Source: DATMNR01 sp963702765 (GTDB lineage Bacteria > Chloroflexota > Ktedonobacteria > Ktedonobacterales > Ktedonobacteraceae). From it: 64,000 nt of DNA. Shown here piece after piece: positions 8,548 to 17,602 of the stretch. Each line of letters begins with the position of its first letter. Position 1 is the stretch's first letter. The position numbers were made by a program, and so were the translations under genes. Location: NCBI GenBank assembly GCA_963702765.1, contig CAVPEB010000071.1, positions 5,183 to 69,182 of the forward strand. The letters are read 5' to 3'. The notes below the pieces were generated by a model. It was not told the origin of the DNA. It saw nothing but the letters and a program-made list of their open reading frames with translations, and searched no databases.

Positions 8548-9780
8548 ATGCTCACCAAAAATACCACCATCCTCATTTCAGGAGCCAGTATTGCTGGGCC
8601 AACCCTGGCGTATTGGCTCAAGCGTTATGGGTTCACCCCGACCGTGATCGAGCGCGCGCCACACCTACGAGAAGGCGGCTACCCGATTGACGTGCGCTAT
8701 GAGGCCGTGCTGATTGCCCAACGCATGGGGATCTGGCCCCGCCTGCAACAAGAAAAAACGTCCTTCGGCGAGATCTCGTTTGTCAACGAACGCAATGAGC
8801 GCATCGGTAGCGTCAACGGACAAGCCGTGCGCCAGACCTTCGACCTGGATGTGGTGGAGATCATGCGCGGCGATCTCGCCAAGGTCCTCTACGAGCTCAC
8901 AAAGGACGAGGTAGAATACTGCTTCGGGGACTCCATCCAAGCGCTCAAGCAGGATGAGGAAGGAGTCGACGTGACCTTTGAGCGTGGCGGCTCGCGCCGC
9001 TTCGACCTAGTGGTGGGTGCCGACGGGTTGCATTCGATCGTGCGCACCCTGGTGTTTGGAGACGAAGCCCAGTTTGAGCACTATTTCGGCTATCACTTCG
9101 GGGTCTTCACCACCGACAACTATCTGGGACTCGACGAGGCCTGTGCGCAGTTCTATGGGGTCCCTGGGAAACAAGTCGTGCTACGAAGTATAAGAGGCAA
9201 TCAAGCCCTGGTCGCGTTTTTCCTCTTCAAGCAACCCACCAAGTTACGCTATGATTACCATGATCTGGCGCAGCACAAGCAACTGCTCGCTTCGGCATTT
9301 GCGAACGAAGCCTGGGAAGTGCCCAGACTCTTGGAGAAAATGCACACGGCTCCCGACTTGTACTTTGATGCGGTGAGCCAGATTCGCATGCAGAGGTGGT
9401 CCGACGGACGAGCGGTGCTGCTGGGAGATGCTGGCTATTGCCCGGCACTGCTCTCTGGGCAAGGGTCGACGCTGGCCATGATGGGAGCCTATGTCCTGGC
9501 GGGAGAACTGAAAGTGGCGCTGGGTGATCACAAGCTCGCGTTTGCCCAGTATGAAGAGGTTTTCAGACCCATCGTCAGCCGTGTGCAAAAACAGGCGGGA
9601 GCCAGTGCCAGGTTCCTGGCTCCCGCAACGCGTTTGGGCCTGTGGATGCAAACGTACCTGGTCCCACGGCTGCTCCCGCCTGTGCTGATGGCTGCTCGGG
9701 GCGGGAGGCGATTGCTCCCCAGGTTCTCCTCACGGCCGAGCAGGGTAAAGGACTATGGGAATGGGTTCCCGACGTCTTAA
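8548..9780 (+). CDS. FAD-dependent monooxygenase (PHBH/TetX-like)
   Basis: Flavoprotein hydroxylase of the aromatic/tetracycline-type monooxygenase family, using FAD and NAD(P)H to add one oxygen to an organic substrate. Visible motifs: the Rossmann strand ILISGASIAGPTLA near the N-terminus (a GxSxxG variant of GxGxxG), the central DLVVGADGLHSIVR, and the FAD-ribityl site LLGDAGYCPALLSGQG. About 410 residues, normal length. ATG 8548 is chosen because AAGGAG precedes it; a GTG start at 8458 would add 30 non-conserved residues. The substrate cannot be inferred. A short fragment of a related gene lies at 39540. Confidence 0.88.
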   Translation: MLTKNTTILISGASIAGPTLAYWLKRYGFTPTVIERAPHLREGGYPIDVRYEAVLIAQRMGIWPRLQQEKTSFGEISFVNERNERIGSVNGQAVRQTFDLDVVEIMRGDLAKVLYELTKDEVEYCFGDSIQALKQDEEGVDVTFERGGSRRFDLVVGADGLHSIVRTLVFGDEAQFEHYFGYHFGVFTTDNYLGLDEACAQFYGVPGKQVVLRSIRGNQALVAFFLFKQPTKLRYDYHDLAQHKQLLASAFANEAWEVPRLLEKMHTAPDLYFDAVSQIRMQRWSDGRAVLLGDAGYCPALLSGQGSTLAMMGAYVLAGELKVALGDHKLAFAQYEEVFRPIVSRVQKQAGASARFLAPATRLGLWMQTYLVPRLLPPVLMAARGGRRLLPRFSSRPSRVKDYGNGFPTS

Positions 9781-10145
9781 CAAAGGCGTGCCCCTTTGGG
9801 ATCGGCGTGGAGGTGTTTTTTCGACTCCAAGATCACAGGGAATCGACGCGTGAAGCGTGAAGGGCCGGCTTTCGCAGGAGCGGAGAGCTTGCCCGGCCAT
9901 ACCCCATTCTTTTTCATCAGCTTGAGCGTATTGCTCTGACCCTCTACCTACCCACGAGCTCAGTCGAAGATCGAGTGTCAAATGTTGTGCGTAGTTCAAT
10001 GACATACAAGATATTGTAGTCAGAGCGGAAGCTCATTCTATACTGCACATTACAGCTTCATCGCTACGTTTACGCAACGATTTTTTGGGAGGTGATCTCC
10101 ATGCTCAAAAAGGAACCTGCCAGTTGAAAAAGAAGGACTATCGTG
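9781..10145. other. Intergenic, nothing identified
   Basis: Contains a GGGCCGG...CCCGGCC inverted pair at about 9861-9897 without a T-run. No gene, promoter or element end could be assigned. Confidence 0.3.
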
Positions 10146-11682
10146 ATGATGGGAAGCAAAGAGCGGCAATTTGCCGCACTCATCCGTGTCTCATTCGAAG
10201 ACTGAGTGCCGCATGATCACTTCTATCGTCATCTGGAGCGCACCCTTGATCTCTCGTTTGTACGCGAGGCGGGTGCAGGAGACCTATGCGAGCAAAGGCC
10301 GTCCCTCGATTGACCGAGCTCGTGTTTTTCAAATTGCAATTGGTGATGTTCTTTGAAGGAAACCGCTCGGAACGGCAACTCATGCGGCATGCGGCGGATC
10401 GGCTCAGCATCCGATGGTACATCGGATACGATTTGGGCGAACCCTTGCCAGATCATTCCAGCCTGACTCGTATCCGCGAACGCTATGGCCTGAATGTCTT
10501 TTGCCGCTTCTTTGAGGCCATTGTGGAGCAATGCCAGCAAGAGAAGCTGGTCTGGGGTCGAGAGTTGTACATTGATAGCACGCAAGTCAACGCGAACGCC
10601 TCGCTTTGAGGTGGAGGCACGCGCAGCTATCCAGAGCCAATTGGCTGCCTTGTTTTCCGATGAAGAGAGCCAACAGGAGCCTCAACCAGCAGTTGCTGAG
10701 GTCGTTGCGGCGCCGCCAGAAAGCACTGTAACGGAAGATATGATGTGCGTCATACCGACCCCATTGCTACTCCCCCTCTCCCAAGTCGAGCAAGCGGAAC
10801 TGGCTCAAGAGAATGCGGCTCGGCACGACTGGATCGCACAGGAAGGCAGACAACAACGGGAGGTGCATGGTCTGTACCACCGATCCGGATGCCACCCCCA
10901 TGCGGCTGAAAGGGGGCGGTACGCATTTGGGGTATCATACCCACTATGTCGTCGATGGCGGTAGAACGCGCATCATTCTCCAGGTGCTGCTCACTCCTTC
11001 GGAAGTCATGGATAACCAACCGATGCGCGATCTCATCTTTCGGACCCGTTTTCGTTGGAAACTGCGACCTCGTCACGTGACAGGTGATACCAAGTACGGC
11101 ACCATCGAGAACATCAAAGCGCTGGAAGATGCAGGCATCCTGGCCTATGTTCCGCTACCGAATTGGGAAGAGCGGTATGAGGTCTGGTCAGCCTCCCGCT
11201 TCCGCTATGAACCGCAGGCTGATCAGTATCGCTGTTCGCAAGGCCAGATGTTGCAACGGGTGGGGGTGGTCAATCCCGACGGACATCAGCTCTATCGCGC
11301 TCCTGCTGCCATCTGCAATGACTGCCCAGTCAAAGGGCAGTGTACGACCAGTAATCAGGGGCGTCGCGTCTATCGTCATGTTGGAGAGGAGTATGTAGAG
11401 CGGGTTCGTACCTATCAGCAGACTTTCGCTTTCCAGAAAGCTCTCCGCAAACGCCAAGTGTGGGTGGAACCGCTGTTTGCGGAAGCCAAAGATTGGCACG
11501 GTCTGCGCCGCTTCCGCTTACGGCTCCTCTGGCGGGTCAATAGTGAAGCCTTGCGGATCGCTGCCGGGCAAAATCTGAAGCGGTTGCTCAAGAAACGGGG
11601 ATGGGGACGGCGTCCGTTCCCGATAGAGGCCTTCTGTGCCTCTTTTTGGCTGATTTTGGGTGGTTTACTCGTCATGTTTTAG
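10146..11682 (+). pseudogene. IS1182-family transposase, frameshifted remnant
   Basis: DDE transposase of the IS1182 group, no longer readable as one frame. It begins MMGSKERQFAALIRVS, hits TGA at about 10200 (VPHDHFYRHLERTLDLSF follows), and then shifts frame several times between 10270 and 10340. It resumes as MFFEGNRSERQLMRHAADRLS and SSLTRIRERYGLNVF, stops again near 10607, shifts near 10830 and ends with a long intact half. That half includes GDTKYGTIENIKALEDAG, a Cys cluster (CNDCPVKGQC), and the DDE glutamate region EPLFAEAKDWHGLRRFR. It is inactive. Element ends were not found. Confidence 0.85.
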
Positions 11683-11922
11683 AAGACTGCGCAGTTTTCT
11701 TGCCGCTTAGCTCACCATACCCAATGGTGTTAAAGCAATGAGCTCTCATTATTCATGAGCTTGTTCAAGACTTTTTCAACAGGCTGCTTCCTTTTTGCGC
11801 AATCGCTCTATATCTTTATCGCGAAATCGCGATAGGGAAAGTTTCGCGAAATGGCTCTCGACGCGAAGTAGCGAAAGGTTCATAACCACAACACGAATTG
11901 TTCAGCTTGCGAAATAGCGAAT

Positions 11923-12153
11923 ATGCTCGTTCTTTCGTTTATCAACCAAAGGGGGGATCAGGAAAATCAGCCACAGCTATACATACAGCCTTTGCGCTTG
12001 ATTGAGCATGGCGAAAGGTCTTATTTATTGACCTCGACCCACCATCTCTACACAGCCCTCACCACTTTTAAGCCTATTCCGCCTCTTATCGTCAATGAAC
12101 GGTTACATCTGTTGCCAGCCCATATCGCGATTGAACAGGTAGAAGTATTGTGA
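11923..12153 (+). pseudogene. Decayed ParA-type ATPase
   Basis: Read across three frames, this is the N-terminus of a ParA/Soj partition ATPase. The first frame gives MLVLSFINQRGG. A one-base shift at the G-run (11951-11956) gives GSGKSATAIHTAFAL, the deviant Walker A. A return to the first frame gives IEHGER, another shift gives VLFIDLDP (Walker A-prime), and the first frame ends VNERLHLLPAHIAIEQVEVL. At least three indels have occurred, and the C-terminal two thirds are missing. It is possibly a relic of an integrated plasmid or phage. Just upstream (11815-11880) TCGCGAAA-type repeats and a TATCGCGAAATCGCGATA palindrome occur. Confidence 0.6.
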
Positions 12154-12293
12154 CCCCAATGAACTGGGATACAAAGTGAAGAGGGCGGGAGGGTGAATTT
12201 CTTACTCCCGGCCACTCTTCTATCTCTTGTCGTCCAATCAGTTTTCAAGTACTACTGTTGACCAATAGTCATTACCGCAAATTACATTAACCA

Positions 12294-13058
12294 CTAGACA
12301 GCAGCCCAGCCACCATCGGCAGGAATGATCGTACCATTGATATGTTGTGACTCATCTGAGGCAAGAAAAAGTGCCAGCGATGCAATATCTATTGGCTCAA
12401 GATAAGCTGGCACGAGAGTAGCAAAGAGTCCAGCGCGTTGCGAACCGGCAGCATCCAATCTCTCAGGGGGCATTGTCTCAGCGATATTGGTCTTGGTAGC
12501 ACCGGGGCAGATGGCATTACAGCGAATGCCTCTGGTTGCGTACATCCAGGCTGTGTTACGCGTAAGACCAACAAGTGCATGCTTCGAAGCTGTGTAAGCT
12601 GCGCCAGCTGCTCCACCATGTATCCCGGCAGTCGAGGCAACGTTGACAATGGAGCCACTACCACGCGTGAGCATATGTTGAAGAGCTCGCCGACTCGTAA
12701 ACATAGGCCCATCCAGATTAATGCCCAACACACGACGCCATATATCATCTGATAACTCTGCTACACCTTGCATATAATCCATCACACCTGCATTGTTGCA
12801 TAGCACATCCAGGTGACCGTAAGTGCTGATTGCAAGATCAATGAGATGTTCTGCTGTCGCTTGATCTGCGATGTTGCCTTGCGCGCCGGTAATTGTCCCA
12901 CCGCTCTCCTTTATGCTGGCGACAGCCGCATCAAGCCGCTCTCCATTCCAATCACCCGCTACGACACTTGCCCCTTCCGCTGCAAAAAGCGTAGCCATCG
13001 CAAGTCCCATCCCAGAACCAGCTCCTGTAATAACCGTAACTTTACCTTGAAGTCGCAT
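12294..13058 (-). CDS. Short-chain dehydrogenase/reductase
   Basis: Classical SDR oxidoreductase, NAD(P)-dependent. Cofactor motif TGAGSGMG near residue 12, structural CNNAG, catalytic Ser in NVASTAG and the YTASK dyad are all present, and the usual end NGTIIPADGGW is intact. About 254 residues, standard length. The Asp after the second strand (VVAGDWN) suggests NAD(H) preference. ATG 13058 is used; an in-frame start 13 codons upstream lacks conservation. It stands alone and its substrate is unknown. Confidence 0.9.
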   Translation of the reverse strand: MRLQGKVTVITGAGSGMGLAMATLFAAEGASVVAGDWNGERLDAAVASIKESGGTITGAQGNIADQATAEHLIDLAISTYGHLDVLCNNAGVMDYMQGVAELSDDIWRRVLGINLDGPMFTSRRALQHMLTRGSGSIVNVASTAGIHGGAAGAAYTASKHALVGLTRNTAWMYATRGIRCNAICPGATKTNIAETMPPERLDAAGSQRAGLFATLVPAYLEPIDIASLALFLASDESQHINGTIIPADGGWAAV

Positions 13059-13220
13059 TTTTTCTCTTTCTTTTAGTGAAATGTGATCCCTTCTCAACAG
13101 GCATCCATGGGAACTTTAGCATGCTCAGATCACAGATTTCTAACAAGCATGCAAAATTGTATCACAAAAACTACATGAACGAGTGCCTCCCATGACAACC
13201 CATAGGTCATTGTTCTAACT

Positions 13221-13493
13221 GGATTGCAATTCGTCGCATGCAATACGCATCAACCTAAGAAAAGCCCATCAACATCCGTAGGGGCGAGAGTGGTGGAGCG
13301 GGGAAGGGTGGGCCTCTATGGTCGCCCGCTGTGGATCACTTGAAGATGTCGGTTTATCGGTGAATGGGCCGTATCCCACCACCCACGGGCGACCATAAAG
13401 GCCCACCACCCGTCCACACAACCGCCCTCGCCCCTACGGAATCCTCGATTGGGGCTTAGGTTGATGCCTATTGGATGGCAATTCGTCGCGTGC
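13221..13493. repeat. Large palindromic element flanked by 21-bp direct repeats
   Basis: Inverted arms begin at 13241 (CAATACGCATCAACCTAAG) and end at 13472 (inverse CAATAGGCATCAACCTAAG). They continue inward with matching GTAGGGGCGAG and GGTCGCCC blocks. Outside the arms, 13221-13241 and 13473-13493 are direct repeats matching at 19 of 21 bases. The region has no coding potential and behaves like a non-autonomous transposon with a long target duplication, or a hairpin repeat inserted into an older repeat. Confidence 0.6.
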
Positions 13494-13533
13494 TAGCGAA
13501 TAGCAAGCCTTCGAAATGGCCAGGAGCGCGTTT

Positions 13534-15567
13534 CTATTTCAACCACGGCAAGCGTTTTTGTAGCTCCGGCAATGCCTGATCTACTGCCTGACGTCCTGCT
13601 GCAACGAACTTGCGCCCTTCAGAAAATTGTCGCAACGATACCTTGTGCAGTTTTGGACGGATAACAATATCCGCCTCACGGATGCTGTGCATGCCAATAG
13701 TTGCCATTGCCAGATCGTAGGTGCGTAGCAATAAATCAATAATGTGGGGTGACCTGGTTGATTTCAGATCTTTGTAAGATGCCTCTTCTAACCAGGGAGT
13801 TGCACTCTCCAATGCAGGGGGTTCCTGCCCTCCCAGTTCGGAGGCAATCAGAATATCCGCTCCCATCTTTCTTACAAGACGTATTGGTACTGGATCATGC
13901 ATGCCTGCGTCCATTAAAATGTGATCTCCTACAAGCACAGGGGGGAATATCCCTGGCAGCGAGACACTGGCTAAAGCTGCCTGCCAGAGTAATCCACGAT
14001 CCAGCACAACACCTGCACGCATTGAGAGATCAACGGCCACGGTTGCAAAGGGTACGAGCAGATCTTCGAAGCGTAAGTCTCCACAATGCTCGCGCAGCAT
14101 GCGCTTCAGGCCCTTATTGGAGAAAATAGATGTGCGAGGTACATTCCACTGAACGATATGGCGCTGGATTTCCAGAAAAATTTCCTCGCTTTCAGCGGTA
14201 GACTTACCTATGAGATGCATGCCAGGCGCGATGATACCACTGCTGCATGCCGCAATATAATCAAGTGGAACACCAGATAGTAGCAATCGCTCCAGAACCC
14301 CTAAATGCGCGAATCCTCTTGCACCGCCACCACCAAAAGCAATCCCTACCGTCTGGTGTGAGATATAGCGCGCAACAAAATCTACTGCCTTCGTCAACTC
14401 GGCCGCTTCTGCCACCTGTTGAAGTGTCGCCTGTCGATCCCAACATTGTTCCAGTAAAGCAGCGTCAGCGGGTAAGAGACGAGTTACAGCGTGGCCCAGG
14501 TCAACAGTATAGCGATCTTGCACACCGATGGTGGGGCGCTCAGTCACATGTGCTACGAAGTAAGAAGGAGCGGGTCCAGAGTGGGAAATTACCACTTCTA
14601 CATTTTGAACTGAACTGGCTGAAACAATCACCATCGATCTTGTGGATTGTTCAGCTATGGTTTGAACTATGGCATGCGGGGTTGCCTGTGTGGTTACAAG
14701 CACAACATAATCGTAGCGTCCCGCAAGATCAATCAACGTTGTTGCAAGCACGCTGGCATCAATCGTAGACATTTGTTCAGACGTAGCAGCAAAGGCTGCA
14801 AAAGCAGGATAGTATTGACCTTCAGTAGTTTTAGTCGGCGCACGGTGAGCCTGGAGCAAAGCATGATCCTGCGAACAATCTAACAGCGAAGGACGCGCCT
14901 GGTTAGCCAGGGTTGCAAAACGGGGGCCAATTGCTTGATCCTGTCCGCAAGCCTCAAGCATGAGTACTCGTTTGTGGCTGCGCATTGCCAGCGCATCCGC
15001 GATGTGTGCGATAAGTGACCGCTCTACAAAAACTTCTGGATCATGCACGAGGTTAAGCCAGATTTTTTCAGCAGAAACATGTGAAAGTATCTTTCGATTT
15101 GTGCGTGCCAGGCGTCGCGAGAGAATGGCATTGATATTTTGCAAAAGTGTAGGACAGGTCTTGATCAACGTGAGAAAATCTGATTCCGGCAGCGCCCAGG
15201 CAGTAATATCCTCATCGGCGCATACTGTTGCAGAGGGAGGCTCGCCAGTAATCAGCGACATTTCACCAAAGCACTCACCTGGCCCCAATTGGGCAATTCT
15301 TGCACCATTGCCGGTATCTTCTTGTAAGAAGATGCTTACTGTGCCAGAAGCAATAATATATAACAGTCCATGCCATATGCCACTTTCGAGAATACGCGTG
15401 CCGCTTTCAAAAGTAGCTGGCTGTAGACGCGCAAGAATATGTGTTGTTTCTTCTGGTTGTAAGTTACGAAACAACGCGCTCGTTTCAATAAGTTTGTCAG
15501 GCTTTCGATATTGCATGAGGTGATTGTATCGGCAAATTGATCTGCTGTCCATAGGTTCAGCAACCAT
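13534..15567 (-). CDS. Patatin-like phospholipase with cyclic-nucleotide-binding domain
   Basis: 677 residues, NTE-like. An N-terminal cNMP-binding domain spans about 30-150 (SGTVSIFL, GPGECFGEMSLITGEPPSATVCA). A degenerate ParA/MinD-like middle follows, then a patatin lipase from about 420: oxyanion loop GGGGARGFAHLG, nucleophile elbow ACSSG and Asp in ILMDAGMHDPVP. Ser and Asp are kept, but the elbow has Ala for the first Gly (usual GxSxG) and the dyad motif reads DAG rather than DGG/DGA, which could lower activity. It probably hydrolyses phospholipids at the membrane under nucleotide control. The start is uncertain; Met at 15516 is an alternative. Confidence 0.88.
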   Translation of the reverse strand: MVAEPMDSRSICRYNHLMQYRKPDKLIETSALFRNLQPEETTHILARLQPATFESGTRILESGIWHGLLYIIASGTVSIFLQEDTGNGARIAQLGPGECFGEMSLITGEPPSATVCADEDITAWALPESDFLTLIKTCPTLLQNINAILSRRLARTNRKILSHVSAEKIWLNLVHDPEVFVERSLIAHIADALAMRSHKRVLMLEACGQDQAIGPRFATLANQARPSLLDCSQDHALLQAHRAPTKTTEGQYYPAFAAFAATSEQMSTIDASVLATTLIDLAGRYDYVVLVTTQATPHAIVQTIAEQSTRSMVIVSASSVQNVEVVISHSGPAPSYFVAHVTERPTIGVQDRYTVDLGHAVTRLLPADAALLEQCWDRQATLQQVAEAAELTKAVDFVARYISHQTVGIAFGGGGARGFAHLGVLERLLLSGVPLDYIAACSSGIIAPGMHLIGKSTAESEEIFLEIQRHIVQWNVPRTSIFSNKGLKRMLREHCGDLRFEDLLVPFATVAVDLSMRAGVVLDRGLLWQAALASVSLPGIFPPVLVGDHILMDAGMHDPVPIRLVRKMGADILIASELGGQEPPALESATPWLEEASYKDLKSTRSPHIIDLLLRTYDLAMATIGMHSIREADIVIRPKLHKVSLRQFSEGRKFVAAGRQAVDQALPELQKRLPWLK

Positions 15568-15645
15568 ATGGCTCTACTCGGTAAAAGTGCTTCTACAGCT
15601 AACATGACAAACGTTACAATTTCCGTTTTCTTGCAACGATATTAG

Positions 15646-15905
15646 AATACCCTCGGTAAGAGGAGAACAAGTCGAGCATCCGTCCCTTTCGAGGGGTGGT
15701 CTTGTGAGGTAGTGTGTCCTGCCAATGCACCACTCTCAGGGGCAACTGCAAGACTAGCTTGTCCAAGCTCTCGAAAGAGGGCGATTGAAGGACGCTGAAT
15801 CATCTGGGCGTGGCAGCCCACAGGACGGGTGAGATACCTCCCTAGTCTCACTCCTCTCCGATGATCAGCAGCGAAGGGAATATAGATACTCCGCAAGGAG
15901 GCTTA
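15646..15905 (+). ncRNA. HEARO / omega RNA leader of the IsrB gene
   Basis: About 260 bases directly upstream of the IsrB gene fold into many local stems: CCTC/GAGG at 15651-15663, CTCTCGAAAGAG near 15768-15779, TGGGC/GCCCA at 15804-15819, and GGTGAGA/TCTCACT at 15827-15852. Known IscB/IsrB loci carry exactly such an RNA (HEARO RNA) 5' of the gene; its 5' end uses flanking DNA as the guide. The boundaries are estimates and no covariance model was run. Confidence 0.65.
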
Positions 15906-15911
15906 CTGCAC

Positions 15912-16961
15912 ATGTTCGTACCAGTAATCGATCGTAATGGAACGCCTTTGATGCCAACGACACCAGGACGAGCGAGGCGCTTCCTTAAAAATGGTAAGGC
16001 GACACCGTTCTGGAAAGGCGGTGTGTTCTGCATCCGTTTAAACGTCGAGCCATCGGCGCGTGAAGCACAACAGATCGCAGTGGGCATAGACCCAGGATCG
16101 AAAAAGGAGGGCTACAGTGTGGCCTCTGCTGCACACACCTACCTCAATATTCAGGCTGATGCTGTAGTGTGGGTCAGTGATGCTGTTGCTAAGCGCCGTC
16201 AATTGCGTCGATCACGTCGAGGGCGCAAAGCCCCTTGCCGCAAACCACGTTCCAACAAGCTGCGCGCTGAGGCGAAGATCGCACCATCCACCAAAGCACG
16301 CTGGCAATGGAAGCTGAGGCTAGCAAACGCTTTATGCCAGCTTTTCCCGGTAAGTGTGTTTGTTGTCGAGGACATCAAGGCCTGCACCAAAGGCAAGCGG
16401 CTGTGGGATCAGTCGTTCTCCCCGTTGCAAGTTGGCAAGGCCTGGTTTTATGGGGAACTTGGGAAACTCGCTCCCGTCCAAATCGTGTCAGCATGGGAAA
16501 CCAAGGTGTGGCGCGAGCAGAAGGGACTCAAGAAAACAGGTAGGAAGACGGCAGAGGTCTGGAACGCTCACTGCGTCGATGCCTGGGTGCTAGCTGCTGC
16601 GGCAATCGGTGGGGAAATAACACCTGACAACACTCGCTTGCTGTGTTTGACCCCGTTCCGCTGGCATCGTCGACAGCTTCATAGGTTAGAACCGGAAAGA
16701 AGAGTAAAGCGCAAGCCCTATGGAGGAACCTTGAGTCTGGGCATTAAACGCGGAACCCTGATCGTGCACCCTTCCTACGGCAAAGCTTATGTGGGTGGCA
16801 CAATGGGCGGGAAACTGAGCCTGCACGATCTGGACACAGGCAGGCGAATCACGCAAGGAGCGAAACTTTCTGAATGCCGTCTGGTAAAGCTTTTACGTTG
16901 GAGAACACGGCTCCTCCCTCTACCAAAAATTGGGATTGGTCTCCGTGCCCATACTAAATGA
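15912..16961 (+). CDS. isrB: IsrB-like OMEGA RNA-guided nickase
   Basis: 349 residues, the usual IsrB length. An N-terminal PLMP domain has the literal motif at residues 12-15 and the RARRFLKNGKA stretch. RuvC-I follows with Asp60 in VGIDPGSK, then an Arg-rich bridge helix at 94-112 (RRQLRRSRRGRK), RuvC-II Glu153 in VFVVEDIKA and RuvC-III His220/Asp223 in AHCVDAW. Only 67 residues separate RuvC-II and III, so no HNH domain fits; this separates IsrB from IscB. The C-terminal domain reads RKPYGGTLSLG..RGTLIVHPSYGKAYVGG. Known IsrB proteins nick the non-target strand under omega-RNA guidance. ATG 15912 follows AAGGAGG. All catalytic residues are present. Confidence 0.87.
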   Translation: MFVPVIDRNGTPLMPTTPGRARRFLKNGKATPFWKGGVFCIRLNVEPSAREAQQIAVGIDPGSKKEGYSVASAAHTYLNIQADAVVWVSDAVAKRRQLRRSRRGRKAPCRKPRSNKLRAEAKIAPSTKARWQWKLRLANALCQLFPVSVFVVEDIKACTKGKRLWDQSFSPLQVGKAWFYGELGKLAPVQIVSAWETKVWREQKGLKKTGRKTAEVWNAHCVDAWVLAAAAIGGEITPDNTRLLCLTPFRWHRRQLHRLEPERRVKRKPYGGTLSLGIKRGTLIVHPSYGKAYVGGTMGGKLSLHDLDTGRRITQGAKLSECRLVKLLRWRTRLLPLPKIGIGLRAHTK

Positions 16962-17002
16962 TCTTATGGGGAGCATTTCGAGATAGTTAGAGAGGACGTA
17001 TC

Positions 17003-17437
17003 ATGAACATCAATGAGCAACTTGAAACACTACTAGCAAATTTAGGAGTAGAGATGGAATACGCAGAGCATGAGCAGCATGACGAAAACTCCGTTCCTGA
17101 TATTTCCATTTTTCAGTCTTCACGCGATCACTATGGTGTCTTCTACCGCCTGGACATCATGGATCAAATGCCCCAACTGCGTATTATGATGCCTGTAGAA
17201 CATGGGGCCTTGAAGCTTGAGATGTACCTGGTACTCCTGAGCATGAACACACCACTTCATACGTTGTTTAAAGGTATTTCCTCGTATCACGGAAGCCTTG
17301 TATTCGAACGGGGGCGGGAAGGCGCTTTACAGCATCTCCTCTATGCAGTTGCAGAAATGATGAAGCAGCTCTTCTGGTCAGGTGATCTCTACAGTATGGT
17401 TTTTCCCCCAGAAATCGATGTTCGGCGCTTGATTTAG
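17003..17437 (+). CDS. Hypothetical protein, first of translin/menA cluster
   Basis: 144 residues, not recognised. A compact alpha/beta sequence without membrane segments; the middle is rich in hydrophobic strands (LRIMMPVEHGALKLEMYLVLLSM). The GAGAGG ribosome site precedes ATG 17003. It is followed 165 bases later by the translin-like gene on the same strand. The overall look recalls small YbjN- or DUF-type chaperone folds, but I cannot assign a family. Confidence 0.65.
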   Translation: MNINEQLETLLANLGVEMEYAEHEQHDENSVPDISIFQSSRDHYGVFYRLDIMDQMPQLRIMMPVEHGALKLEMYLVLLSMNTPLHTLFKGISSYHGSLVFERGREGALQHLLYAVAEMMKQLFWSGDLYSMVFPPEIDVRRLI

Positions 17438-17602
17438 CGTTAAAGAATGAGTGCGGATGCTGAATGGGAAAGGTATTCGAGGGATATGGGTGGTGCGAGT
17501 GTGAGGAGAACACCGACAGGGCAAGCCCATTCCCTACATTTTGAATTATACGCGACCTGTGGTAAACTTGGTGGTGAAAAAGTGGAAGAAAGAAGATCTG
17601 CC

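Larger units (their letters stand above)
15646..16975 (+). mobile_element. IsrB/HEARO element (IS200/605-like)
   Basis: Structured leader RNA plus the nuclease gene make up the unit. It sits between the divergent patatin gene and the 17003 gene. No transposase is inside, as is common for such elements, which are thought to be mobilised in trans by TnpA. The ends are approximate. Confidence 0.5.

Noticed and set aside
11800..11900. TATCGCGAAATCGCGATA palindrome and TCGCGAAA repeats as a terminator or CRISPR remnant
   Set aside because: No T-run and no regular spacing. Kept only as a possible partition-site remnant beside the parA scar.
15642..15896. 84-codon minus-strand frame upstream of IsrB
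   Set aside because: It lies wholly within the structured HEARO-like RNA; the composition reflects stems rather than protein.
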